NCBI GenBank assembly: GCA_947000775.1
Contig: CAMQGK010000149.1
Coordinates: 291,001 to 355,000 of the forward strand
DNA length: 64,000 nt
Reading direction: 5' to 3'
DNA from: Pterois miles
Lineage: Eukaryota > Chordata > Actinopteri > Perciformes > Scorpaenidae
The notes under the pieces were generated by a model. The model saw only the letters and a program-made list of their open reading frames with translations. It was not told the origin of the DNA and made no database searches. The position numbers and the translations under genes were made by a program. Positions 25,487 through 35,049 of this stretch are shown one piece after another. Position 1 is the stretch's first letter; the number at the start of each line of letters is the position of its first letter.

Positions 25487-26481
25487 AGAAACAGATGTGT
25501 CTGGTGGAGAACTTGATGGAGTTTGCTAAGGCCTTAGGTGCTGCCATCCAGCGCTGGACTTCAGAGGAAGACACCAGTCCACTTCTGGACAGAGACGAAG
25601 CCACGGCGCTCATAAGTTACATCAGAAACAGGTGAGAGGTTTCTTCAAAATCCCCTTGTATTCACAGGTAAAATCTACATATGGATTTTTGTTCAAGCTC
25701 TGTGTAGTCGAAGCAGCACTTGAGTACAGTAAATGCACTTACATACTTACTTTCCACCACTGCAAACCCAGTTTACCCATCTTTTCTGTTCAGTCTGTTC
25801 ATGAATAGACTGACCATGGATTCAGGATGACACCATCATATTGAAGTGGTAGCACACTGAATGATTTTAGCATCATTGGACAAAACTCCCACAATAACCT
25901 TTCAGCATATTGTAGTTCAAGTGTTCAGAGAGAAAACCAGACTCCTGCACCTCCTCGTGGCTGTTTTCAGGCTTTAAAAAAAATCTAGTACTGGAGGTCA
26001 GATTACCTGTATCATGTACTGCTGTCAGGATACAGTGAAATAATTAAGTTCATCATCATCTTTCCTCCAATCCGACCTGCTGCTGCTTTAATGCGCTGTG
26101 GTAAAAACATACTTGAACTGATGACAAGTATATTGTGGTTTTATTGTATTGTTGTAGAGGCTGTATATATAATATCTCTATGCTCTTTTAGGCTATATTG
26201 TGTTTTGATAATTAAAGTGAGGCAGCTTACCCGGCGTTTTCTGTTGGCTGCAGTCTGTTTCAGAAATACAGACTCTATGAGCACCTCCTCACCACATCCA
26301 GAGAGGAGCTGCTGACAGGCATGGAGGTGAGGCAGCGTGAGACGTGTGTGTATGTCCATGTCTGTATGCATTTAAATCAGATTTTAAACACACTGTTTTC
26401 CAGAGGACCACTGAGGTGTTCTGTCAGGATGCTCTCACTCCACTGGAGGAAGGCATTTCCTCTCACCTCTACTTCCAGTAA
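25487..26481 (+). CDS. Three 3'-terminal exons, possible CLAMP/CFAP119-like protein
   Basis: Exons 25487-25631 (after ttccag, donor AACAG|GTGAGA), 26254-26326 (after ggctgcag, donor ATGGAG|GTGAGG) and 26404-26481 (after ttttccag, stop TAA). Phases agree across both junctions, with AG|T coding Ser at the first. Together they encode about 98 residues, with segments VENLMEFAKALGAAIQRW, TALISYIRNSLFQKYRLYEH and a short tail ending SSHLYFQ. The pattern YxRxxLFQxYRLYEHLL resembles the C-terminal part of the CLAMP family (flagellar C1a-32; CFAP119, C8orf74). I offer that only as a lead; the phased splice sites are the firm evidence. Upstream exons were not found in 18-25 kb and may lie within repeats or have been missed. 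Confidence 0.55.
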
Positions 26482-26528
26482 ATGCCTCTGCTCGCTATCC
26501 AGAGAAATGAACAGGTGATGATGGCCAG

Positions 26529-26552
26529 ATGGATGGATGGATGGATGGATAG
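26529..26552. repeat. (GGAT)n microsatellite
   Basis: Five or six GGAT units directly downstream of the preceding gene. Confidence 0.85.
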
Positions 26553-26689
26553 CATCAGTATGAGCTTGTGATTCCTTCGTCATCCACAGTAGGGCGTTGT
26601 CTGTACGTGGAATCAGACTGTAGGTGATTAAAAATTTTTAATTGGGAATTAAAAAAAATTAATGTTTTTTAAAAAATTAAAAATAAATT

Positions 26690-26935
<246 letters not shown>

Positions 26936-27478
26936 GGTGGGCAGTCCACACGTCAGCCTTGTTTCTGTTCCTTTCATACAATCCGTGTTATCAGATGGCC
27001 TCATGGATAATCGATCATTTATTGCCAACACGGCTCATGTTTATTTTGGACTGTTGTATGGTGGCTGGTGGTTTGTAGTGGTACGTAACAGTGACAGAGA
27101 AGTTTACACATGGTAAGGTGTGTCCACCCTTCATTTTTTTCCTTCGTGGGTTGCCTGTTTACAAAAAACCCTCCTCTGGAATATGGCTTCATATAACATT
27201 ATTGTTCGTTATGACTGATGTCACATTGTACAGGGACTTGTATGCTTCCCTTATTTGGAAAAAAAAATTATAATATAATACTAACACTGTTTAAAACATT
27301 GCACAGTGGGCAGAGCAGAAAACTCAACGTTACTATGAGGAACCTTAACTGTAGTAAAACCGTTTTCATGTAATCCTGATGCCTTACATAAGTAAACGAG
27401 ACCATCACTGACATTAGCTGTTTCTGATAGTTATTCTCAATGCTTATCATTAGTGCTAGATTCAGAGTCCACACGAAA

Positions 27479-27601
27479 TCAGACAAAATCCTGCAGGTCC
27501 GTCAGAAACTCCTTCAGATCAGAGTCCAGCGGGGCCTCCGGCAGCGACCCGCCCACTGTGGACAAACCCAGATCCGGAGCTCCGGCGGGAGGTGGAGAGC
27601 G
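27479..27601 (-). CDS. Possible terminal exon, unrecognised
   Basis: In a GC-rich island (27520-27780), one minus-strand frame ends LSTVGGSLPEAPLDSDLKEF followed by about eight more residues and TGA at 27479-27481. A plausible acceptor (cctgggctcag) precedes 27601. The other frames are low-complexity Gly/Pro/Ala. No family recognised and no upstream exon assigned. Confidence 0.2.
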   Translation of the reverse strand, partial: RSPPPAGAPDLGLSTVGGSLPEAPLDSDLKEFLTDLQDFV

Positions 27602-28662
27602 CTGAGCCCAGGAGCAGCAGCTCCTCCTCCGGCCAGGAGCACAGCTTCACCTCTCTGCTCCGCCGGTCCCCCCTGGGAGGGGGAGCAGTGCCGCCACCAC
27701 ACTGCTGGAGGACCAGGCCATACTGGAGGGAAGGGAGGCACATGAGAACCAGAACCAGGACTGAGCGGACTCTGCTGCATTAACATGAGAGGTTTTCTAA
27801 AGGGAGTCCGGTGCTCGGAAACATACCACTTTTATCCACAGGGACCGCCAAAATCAACACAAAATGAATGTTCCTTGTAGAAGCTTTAAACGCATGAGTT
27901 AAAACTTTCAATAGAAATATTAGAACATTTTTTCATCCTCAACAAATAAAGGCATTTTACTTTTATTATTCACTTAAAGAACAGTTTCAGGTGTTTTTTT
28001 TTCATTTGTGTCTTTATACAATGCTCATGTGCCATATGCTCATAGAAAAGTGAAAAAGACTGGTATTGCCTTGTTTTTAATATGCTTTTAGTGCCATCTA
28101 ATAAAGTAAAACTATATATAGAAAGGCTTGAAAAGAGCATGAGGTGAAAATGACAACAGCTGCACAGCTGTTACAACTATCTGTTCTTATTAACTCACTA
28201 ACTGTCCTGTACTGTGAAACCGCCACACATGAAGAAGACGAATGCAAACTGGTAAACATGGATGGAAACTATTGTAGCGTTATTGCATTGAGCAGATTAA
28301 CAGTTAATCATTAATTAATATCAAGATTCATCTTGACAATTAATAATCCCAAATTCTGAATTGTAAGACAAATTATCATAAAATGTGAAGGAAAGGGGTA
28401 ACATTCAACTTCAGATATTACCCTCAGTTAACTTCAATATGAGGGTTTTCTCGGGGCACCACCCAGATTTATAAAAACAGGGAAAAATAATTAAATTGGA
28501 TATTAATCAGTTGCGTTTCAGGTTATAAATGTAGACGTGGTCTAATTCAGGTTTAGAGTTTGTGGATGGATTCCCTAAATCTTCCTGTGTCTAATATTAA
28601 TTGTAAAGTTTGTAACTGAGTTATTAGTTGACTATGAATTGACTATGAATTGGGTCATTAGT

Positions 28663-28935
28663 CTAGTCATCAGACTCTTTCTCCTCTGAAGATACATCTA
28701 CAGTATACATCAGCCTCTCTGAGTAGATGGTAGATGGAGGTTGTGCTGTCTGGAGCAGAGTGGCAGCAGCTTCTGTCTGGACCAGTTTGGATCTTCTTGA
28801 TCCAACGATGCGACCCGGCTTGAGTCGTCTCTCTCCCTCAGTGGCTCTCTTTGGTTCCTCGGACACCCTTGTTTTTGGATGGCTGTCACCTCGATGCATG
28901 TTTCCATCTTCGTCTCTCTCTGTCTGGCGAGGCAT
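28663..28935 (-). CDS. Possible terminal exon, unrecognised acidic tail
   Basis: A 90-codon frame starting MPRQTERDEDGNMHRG and ending with an acidic SSEEKESDD tail before a stop. An in-frame TGA lies 15 bases upstream of its ATG, so if real it begins there or at an acceptor such as ggctcag|. Charged, low-hydrophobicity composition suggests a disordered C-terminus. No family recognised; it could be a chance frame. Confidence 0.22.
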   Translation of the reverse strand: MPRQTERDEDGNMHRGDSHPKTRVSEEPKRATEGERRLKPGRIVGSRRSKLVQTEAAATLLQTAQPPSTIYSERLMYTVDVSSEEKESDD

Positions 28936-30389
28936 CTCTGAGCCATTTCTTCAGACCCCCCTTCTGGGAGCTGGATGGGTCACTGGATTCAAAAGATTCT
29001 GGACCTAAAGTCTTTCTTTAAGTCCCTCTTCACAATGGCTGGAATTCACCAGCACTTAGATACAGCGGAGCTGCTTCAGGCTTCAGCAGCTGTTTCAGCC
29101 GTCAGGGCAGAGCGGCAACAACAAACAACATCCCCCCCCAACCCTCTTGTGGTTTATGGGCCCATGGAGGGGAAATGCCGAGGGTCACAGCTCTAAGAGC
29201 TGAAGCACCCCGAGGAGCCTGAAGCCCCAGAAAAGACTCTTAGACTAAATGTGTGAAGCTTCTTATTATCAGTTGAGAAAGTGGTGCAGTGTTTAGTTGG
29301 CAGGAGAACAGGATTCTCCTCCACCTGAAAACTGTTCAGATTCTTTAGTAAAACTTATTTTGTTAGATTAAACTAATTGACTTGTTTCAGCATGATTAAT
29401 TCTTCCATATTTGAAATCTGGGCTTCATCTCTGTCAGATACATTACAAACACAAGACATCAACCACTGATCAAAACTTGATCAGCTGAATTAAAATGAAT
29501 CAAACAATTACATCACAGATGAGACCTGTAAACAGAGTTGATTATCCACATGCCACATTTGGGTCTCAGTTGTAGCGCCACCTAGTGGCAACAGGAAATG
29601 TCATGTTTTGCATGTTGATGTACTGTGCGTCAGAAATTAATCAGTCCCCCCTTAAATTAGGTCAGAAAAGCCTGAAGATGTTGATGAAGCTTTCTTATGA
29701 AGACTGTGAGGTTTTGTCAAAACGCGGCGCCGTGGTGGCATGGCGAATTTCGATGAGTCGGCATTAAAATATAAAAGATTGTAACTCCACTCTAGATGAT
29801 CAGATCTTTATGAAATTTCACGTTTGATGAGCGTCCAGTCCTGAAGACATCTACATTGCAATTGTGAATCATACTCATAGCACCACCTAGTGTTAGCAGG
29901 AAGTTACAGTTGCTACATTATGGCATATTGCTCTTAGCAGATTAACCACATCAACTTCAAATCTGGTCACAGACATGGCAAGATGATCATGATGACAGTG
30001 AAGGTTTTGAGTGTTCGTGAAATGTTGTTGCCTTGGCCACCCTTTTGTTCGCCATGAAACAGGAAGTTGTTTTTGAGAGGATAGGTTTGCTTAAAAGCGA
30101 ATGAAACATGTCACAATCGTTAACAGTCCAACACTGTTAACAGATATGGTTTTTGTGCTTCGTTGTTCCAAGGGGGCTTGATAGCGCCCCCTAGAAAATT
30201 TCAACAAAGCAGCCCCAGCGGTATGTTTCACCTAGATGTATGAAATTTGGGAGGCGCGTGTATCAAATGTAGACTTAAAAAAAGTCTCTTGGGGCCATGC
30301 ACTAAACTCAACAGGAAGTCAGCCATTTTGAATTTTGTGTCATTTCCTTTGTGTATTTTTGTCCATTTCCAGGCTCTGTACTTCAGGCT

Positions 30390-30458
30390 GTCTCTGTGGC
30401 GCAATTGGTTAGCGCGTTCGGCTGTTAACCGAAAAGTTGGTGGTTCAAGCCAGGGACG
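30390..30458 (+). pseudogene. tRNA-Asn(GTT) pseudogene or SINE head
   Basis: Starts gtctctgtggcgcaattggt and has anticodon stem-loop cggctgttaaccg with anticodon GTT. It ends CAGGGACG, whose CAGGGAC pairs with the first seven bases to form the acceptor stem. The 3' strand of the T stem (expected CCACC) is missing, so the length is 69 instead of about 74 and the molecule cannot form a normal T arm. It sits directly upstream of a SINE body that lacks its usual tRNA-like head. Confidence 0.75.
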
Positions 30459-30735
30459 GGCCATTCCTTTCTGGGGGCGGCAGACATGGACCAAGAACTG
30501 AGTGTGAACTGGTTGCTGGAGAGGTGCCAGTTTACCTCTTGGGCACTGCCGAGGTGCCCCTGAGCAAGGCACCAAACCCCCAACTGCTCGGGGCGCTTGT
30601 CAGGAGCAGCCCCCTCACTCTGACATCTCTCCATTGATGCAGGTATATGGGTCCTGTATGTGCATGTGTGTGTTAACAACAGAGTGTAAATTGAATTTCC
30701 CCTAGTGGGACTAATAAAGGTTGTTCTTCTTCTTC
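30459..30735 (+). mobile_element. tRNA-derived SINE body (LINE-tail family)
   Basis: Carries gggggcggcag joined directly to acatggaccaagaactgag, so the A/B-box head present in 51213-51538 is deleted. The rest of the body follows: ggtgcccctgagcaaggcac, ctctgacatctctccattga and the tail aatttcccctagtgggacta with (TTC)n. Confidence 0.85.
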
Positions 30736-31261
30736 TTCAACGAACTCCTCCCACAAATTTCACTCGATCGACTTCAAATTTGGTCTGGACCTTTGTGATG
30801 AAAAGTTGTTCGTCATACACATTTATGAAACAGCGTTGATGTGGAGTGGTGGAGAATTAACACGATTCGCCATTGAATGACAAACTGCTGTAACTCAACT
30901 GTCCTTGGACCAGTCTGCCCCAAACTTGACCTACTTCGTAACAGTCCAGGCCTGAGGACATCTACTTGCCAATATTGATTTGACGTCATAGCGCCACCTT
31001 CTGGCAACAGGAAATCAGCGTTATGTGACAACAATCATCCGATTCACATGAGATTTACATTGTGTGATCCACACTGCACAATGTGAAACAGAATGTATGT
31101 ATAAAACAGTAACTCACCCAAACCATTAAATTAATGCTTAATGCTAAATAATGCTAAATAAAGTTATTATGGCCATTATCTGGTCAAAGAATATGCCAAA
31201 TTAACACATTTATACTGAATTAGAAAAACTGCATGTTATTGCTCAAAACCGCATGTGGTCA

Positions 31262-31870
31262 TTATAAAGTGGGCATGTCATACCCACTAACAACATTGAA
31301 CATCACACCTTTGATTTCTAGCTTCAGACTCATCACTCTATCTGATACTCTTTTTACCTCCAGGACATTCCTAGCAAACTCCTCCTTCAAGATAACTCCT
31401 ACTCCATTTCTCTTCCTATCTACACCATGATAGAACAACTTGAACCCTGCTCCTAAACCTTTCCACCTGGTCTCCTGGACACACAGTATGTCTACCTTCC
31501 TCCTCTGCATCATGTCAACCAACTCTCTACCTTTTCCTGTCATAGTTCCAACATTCAAAGTCCCTTCTCTCAGTCCTATATTCTTGGCGTTCGTCTTCTC
31601 TCTCTTCCTATGAACGCACCTTCTATCCTCTCCTTCTTCAACGAACAGTAGTCCAATTTCCACCGGCACCCTGTACGTAAACAGCACCGATGGCGGTCGT
31701 TGTTAACCCGGGCCTCGACCGATCCGGTATGGAAGTCAGAGATTTGATTTGCATGTTTGATTTGGCAAAAGTTTTGCGTTGGATGCCCTTCCTGACACAA
31801 CCCTCTGTATTTATCCAGGCTTGGGGCCGGCACAATAAGACACTGGCTTGTGCCCCCTTGCCGCTGCATT
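31262..31870 (-). pseudogene. RTE-type LINE endonuclease fragment
   Basis: On the minus strand a 141-codon frame (31687-31262) contains KGRELVDMMQRRKVDILCVQ, ETRWKG and the FYHGVD...NGVGVIL block typical of RTE/BovB-type endonucleases (metal-binding Glu in QETRW). It ends after VVSGYDMPTL without the catalytic GDFN motif, so the element is truncated there. The region to about 31870 carries the typical 5' leader text ggcaggaagggcatccaacg-like on the same strand. Confidence 0.65.
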
Positions 31871-31922
31871 TACTATGTATGTATGTGTGTATGTATATAT
31901 ATACATATGCATAAATATATAC

Positions 31923-31985
31923 ATATACAATTTAGAGTCATCAATTAACCTAAACAGCATGTCTTTGGACTGTGGGAGGATTTCT
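31923..31985 (+). mobile_element. SINE body fragment
   Basis: ttagagtcatcaattaacct, aaacagcatg and tttggactgtgggagga match the body of the SINE at 7082-7445. Head and tail are absent. Confidence 0.6.
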
Positions 31986-32237
31986 CACTGAAAATGATTT
32001 ATTAGCATGAAAGGTGCTGAATACGAGATTGGGAGCATTACTATTTCTTCCATATGGCTCTCAACATGGCTTCGTCTAAGCCGTTGAGAGAATAGATTTA
32101 ACTTAAACTTCAAATAACTGCAAGCGTCTGTTTGAAATATAGACTATAAATATCTTTGTATAGAGAGGACTTAAAAAAGGGAATTAAGACAGATAAATGC
32201 TGCTAATCATCTTTATTTTTATTTGGTTTGCACTGAC

Positions 32238-32243
32238 TTTATT
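32238..32243 (-). terminator. AATAAA polyadenylation signal, hatching-enzyme gene
   Basis: Minus-strand AATAAA (TTTATT on plus) about 165 bp beyond the stop codon of the astacin gene. Confidence 0.5.
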
Positions 32244-32406
32244 ACAAGTATTATAGACATGAGGAATAGAATCCTGTCACAGGAACTGAAATCCATATCT
32301 GTTGGTGATTACAGGTTCTGGTAGTTTTGGATGATGTACAGATAACAAGAAAGCTTTGTTTTGCTGAATAATAACTTTGGATCAGAAGGGATGGGACGTT
32401 CTGTTG

Positions 32407-33207
32407 TTAGCAACCATAAAGCAGGTTGATTCTCCTGATGTCCCAGTAGGACATGCCCTTCCTCTGGCCGATCTTTACGTTGGGGTCTGGGATGGGGGTG
32501 ATGGAGTCCTTCCCGTACACGATGGAGAAGGCTTTTCTTCCATAGTGCATGATGGAGGAGTAGTCATAGGGAGTGTTCAGGTTGTTGGTGGCCCGCCTGT
32601 AGAAGTTGTAGGCCATCTGTGGTTTGATGTTCTTCCAGTTGATCCTGACGTAGTTGTTGCGGTCGCTCCTGGTCTGCTCGTGCTGGAAGCCCAGAGCATG
32701 GTTGATCTCATGCTGGATGATGCCATGGTAGAGGCAGCCCTGCCTTTTCAGAGACAGGACCTGTCTGCCTCCCGTTCTGCCCAGAAAAGAGAAACATCCG
32801 CCTCTGTTCTCAATGCTGATGTAGTCATACTCATTCTGACGAGGAACAAAACGGATGCAGGTGCTACTGTGGAAGGCCTTCATGGCCTTGTCAATCTTCT
32901 GCCTCTCTGAGCTGATGAACTCGCTGCTCACGGTGAAGGGAATCGTCACCAGGCCATTAGAGGCTTTCCTCCACAGGCAGCTCTGGTACCAGCACCGCAT
33001 GGCATTTCTGGTTCTGGGAGCCAACATGTCTCCTTCCAACAGGATCTCGTCGGTGGCGTTGTTGGAGGTCAGAATCATGGTGCTGATGTCGACAGTCTCA
33101 TCTTCGTCCACATCTTCGACCTCTGCTCCGCTTCCTTCCTCCATGAGAGGATGTGCCTGAGAGAGGCTGAGCAGGAGCAGCATCAGCAGGCTGGCAGAGA
33201 GACTCAT
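32407..33207 (-). CDS. High choriolytic (hatching) enzyme, astacin metalloprotease
   Basis: Intact 266-residue single-exon gene. It would digest the egg envelope at hatching as a secreted zinc protease. A signal peptide of about 18 residues (MSLSASLLMLLLLSLSQA) is followed by an acidic propeptide to about residue 67, with mature protein from about NAMRCW. The zinc site HEINHALGFQH is at 166-176 (His166, His170, His176, catalytic Glu167). The Met-turn SIMHYG is at 218-223 with the fifth-ligand Tyr222. Six cysteines (72, 77, 117, 138, 158, 266) match the choriolytic-enzyme set: two near the mature N-terminus plus four astacin cysteines. There is no C-terminal CUB or EGF domain. Lack of introns is the known state of HCE-type genes in many higher teleosts, whereas LCE-type genes keep introns, so I favour HCE. 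Expression in hatching-gland cells is inferred from family knowledge. Confidence 0.93.
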   Translation of the reverse strand: MSLSASLLMLLLLSLSQAHPLMEEGSGAEVEDVDEDETVDISTMILTSNNATDEILLEGDMLAPRTRNAMRCWYQSCLWRKASNGLVTIPFTVSSEFISSERQKIDKAMKAFHSSTCIRFVPRQNEYDYISIENRGGCFSFLGRTGGRQVLSLKRQGCLYHGIIQHEINHALGFQHEQTRSDRNNYVRINWKNIKPQMAYNFYRRATNNLNTPYDYSSIMHYGRKAFSIVYGKDSITPIPDPNVKIGQRKGMSYWDIRRINLLYGC

Positions 33208-33279
33208 CTTCAGGGTAGGTCTGGAGGCTGTGGAGAGACGCCTTGAAGCTTGATGTTTGACTCAGTTCAGTCCAGGTTC

Positions 33280-33285
33280 TTTATA
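33280..33285 (-). promoter_or_regulatory. TATA box of the hatching-enzyme gene
   Basis: Minus-strand TATAAA in the context gagtataaagaacctgg, 73 bp upstream of the start codon. A start of transcription about 25-30 bp downstream would give a 5' UTR of roughly 45 nt, usual for a compact, highly expressed gene. Confidence 0.6.
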
Positions 33286-33667
33286 CTCTCCTCTACAGGT
33301 GTGTCTGCAAGAGGATTATGGGTACTCACATTTAGGATGTATATCAATGCATTGTTCTGCCCGAGATATCTCACTTTACAAAATAAGAAAATACAACTTG
33401 TGGTTCGTTTCATATAGATGATGTGAAGTCTGTTTGGCTTAAGATAATTTAAGATGTCTTGTTAAACATGTCACACCCAGAAACCACTCTGTGTTCATCC
33501 ATCTAATGTCCAGAGATTACAAACCATGTTGAAACAGTGGGTTTGTCTGTGGAGTCCTCCCTGAAGAGGTTTATTTAGGCCTAGCAGTGTGGACGCCAAC
33601 CCATAATACTGTGGCAGGCACACCTGTAGCTTCAGGGTGGGCTAGCAGCAAAACAGCATGTTTGAAT

Positions 33668-33722
33668 AAGATAAGATAAGATAAGATATTCCTTTATTAG
33701 TCTCACAGTGGAGAAATTCATG
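33668..33722 (-). mobile_element. LINE 3' tail (Jockey group)
   Basis: Minus-strand fragment made of (GATAA)n and tattcctttattagtctcac agtggagaaattca, the end of the LINE family at 40853-44301. Confidence 0.7.
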
Positions 33723-33904
33723 CAGGCTGTCCTAAGAAGTGTCTAATTTTCTACTTTTATCTTTGCTTTTTATGTGATGTTATTTTTGACAAAGATGTCT
33801 TGGAATTCAGGAAGAACGTGCAGTTCTCAGTTGCTCCAACATTCTCTTTATACATGGCATGGCTCCAACAGTAGCAAACTTCAGCTTACTAGTTTAGCTA
33901 GCGA

Positions 33905-34340
33905 ACATCACTGTGTAGAGCAGGGCTGCCCACAGTGGGGCTTGCAGGCCAATGTTGGCCCATCATAATGTTTGATTTACCGTGCCAGATGTTAGCGACA
34001 CCAACTTTACCATTTTTTGGAAGCTGTAGAAGGCTTGATTTTAGAGCTTGAGTTGAGATACTGATATCATATAACCATGTCATTTTAGCTTGTCATGAAG
34101 GAGGATAAATAATGCTCCTAGTCCAAGAAGTTAGGCAAAATTCATATGTGAATGAAAACGGGTCCTGTGGATGCCTGTGAATGTCCCCTTTACACTGTTG
34201 ACAGACGGTGGAATTACAACTTCTGTGTCTGTCACGTGATGCGATTGGGCCCAAAAAGACATTTCCCATATATTTACATTTGAAAAAAGACATCTGTAAA
34301 TCAGTGGATATTTTTTTCAGGTAAATGAACTTCTCTGTAT
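33905..34340. mobile_element. Diverged MITE-like repeat related to 16073-16799
   Basis: Shares cttgtcatgaaggaggataa, ataatgctcc and a preceding ATACTGATATCA-like block with the intronic element, where the counterparts are tgttgtgaaggaggctaaat and aattctcc. Ends not resolved. Confidence 0.4.
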
Positions 34341-35045
34341 AATAGCTTCAATAACATTTATTTAAAGTATTTCGCTGCTGGAAAGATGATTTTGTCATAA
34401 AACTAGGCTGTCTAAGTAGAGAAAAGGCATAAATATTTTTGAAATTGGTTCTGCATGACCAGAGGAAACAGAGAAAAAAGACTGTGGTATTCTCTGTCAC
34501 TCACAAGATTGAAAACCTACAACACCCACAATGCACTGGGCTTGCTACCACCAGCGCCATTCCCAGGCTGCTCCCCTGGGGCGCTCCTATTGGATAGACT
34601 TGACCAGAGCTTCTGGTGTGTCTATTTAGAGACAGAGTCCTTCCACTTTGTGGTGGACCACCATGGGACCTTATTTTGGAAGAAATATGAGGAAGAAGCC
34701 TAAACCTGAACACAGACTGTGTGTGAATGTGAGTTAGAGTTCTGAGTCATTCAGGCACTGAGATTAATATTGGGCTACAGTGAATTTAAACGTTAGAACT
34801 AACAAATGTAGTTTTTGGTAAGAAACTTGTTTCTCAGTTGTTTGAAGGAGATTTATAAAATACAATAGACAATAGAGAGGGAATTATGACTGTTTAACTT
34901 GTGAACTTGTGAAAAAGTTAGGTGCACCAGTGCAATTAATGTAAAAAAATAGTCTGGATCCCTGAAAGAGACAGAAAGAAAGAGGTGGTAGACAATTATA
35001 CAATGATAAATAAATAAATAAGTAGTGGAAAGGTTACCATCACCT
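34341..35045. other. Intergenic, nothing recognised
   Basis: An 82-codon plus-strand frame at 34455-34703 has no recognised family. It ends WKKYEEEA, and the text ctacaacacccacaatgcac suggests repeat origin. Otherwise empty. Confidence 0.4.
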
Positions 35046-35049
35046 TAAC

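Larger units (their letters stand above)
29560..31040 (+). repeat. Dispersed repeat built from diverged units
   Basis: The block tagcgccacctagtggcaac plus aggaaat occurs near 29573. Variants occur at 29878 (tagcaccacctagtgttagc) and 30990 (tagcgccaccttctggcaac). Preceding text TCCAGTCCTGAAGACATCTAC (29839) also recurs at about 30945. The units are therefore spaced several hundred bp apart. A tRNA-Asn/SINE unit interrupts the repeat at 30390-30735. Confidence 0.6.

Noticed and set aside
27514..27786. GC-rich 90-codon minus frame starting MLMQQSPLSPG
   Set aside because: Gly/Pro/Ala-rich low complexity; a different frame in the same segment looks more protein-like.
30390..30458. Functional tRNA-Asn gene
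   Set aside because: Five bases of the T stem are missing and it is embedded in a SINE context.
32377..32910. 177-codon plus-strand frame
   Set aside because: Antisense shadow of the hatching-enzyme coding sequence.
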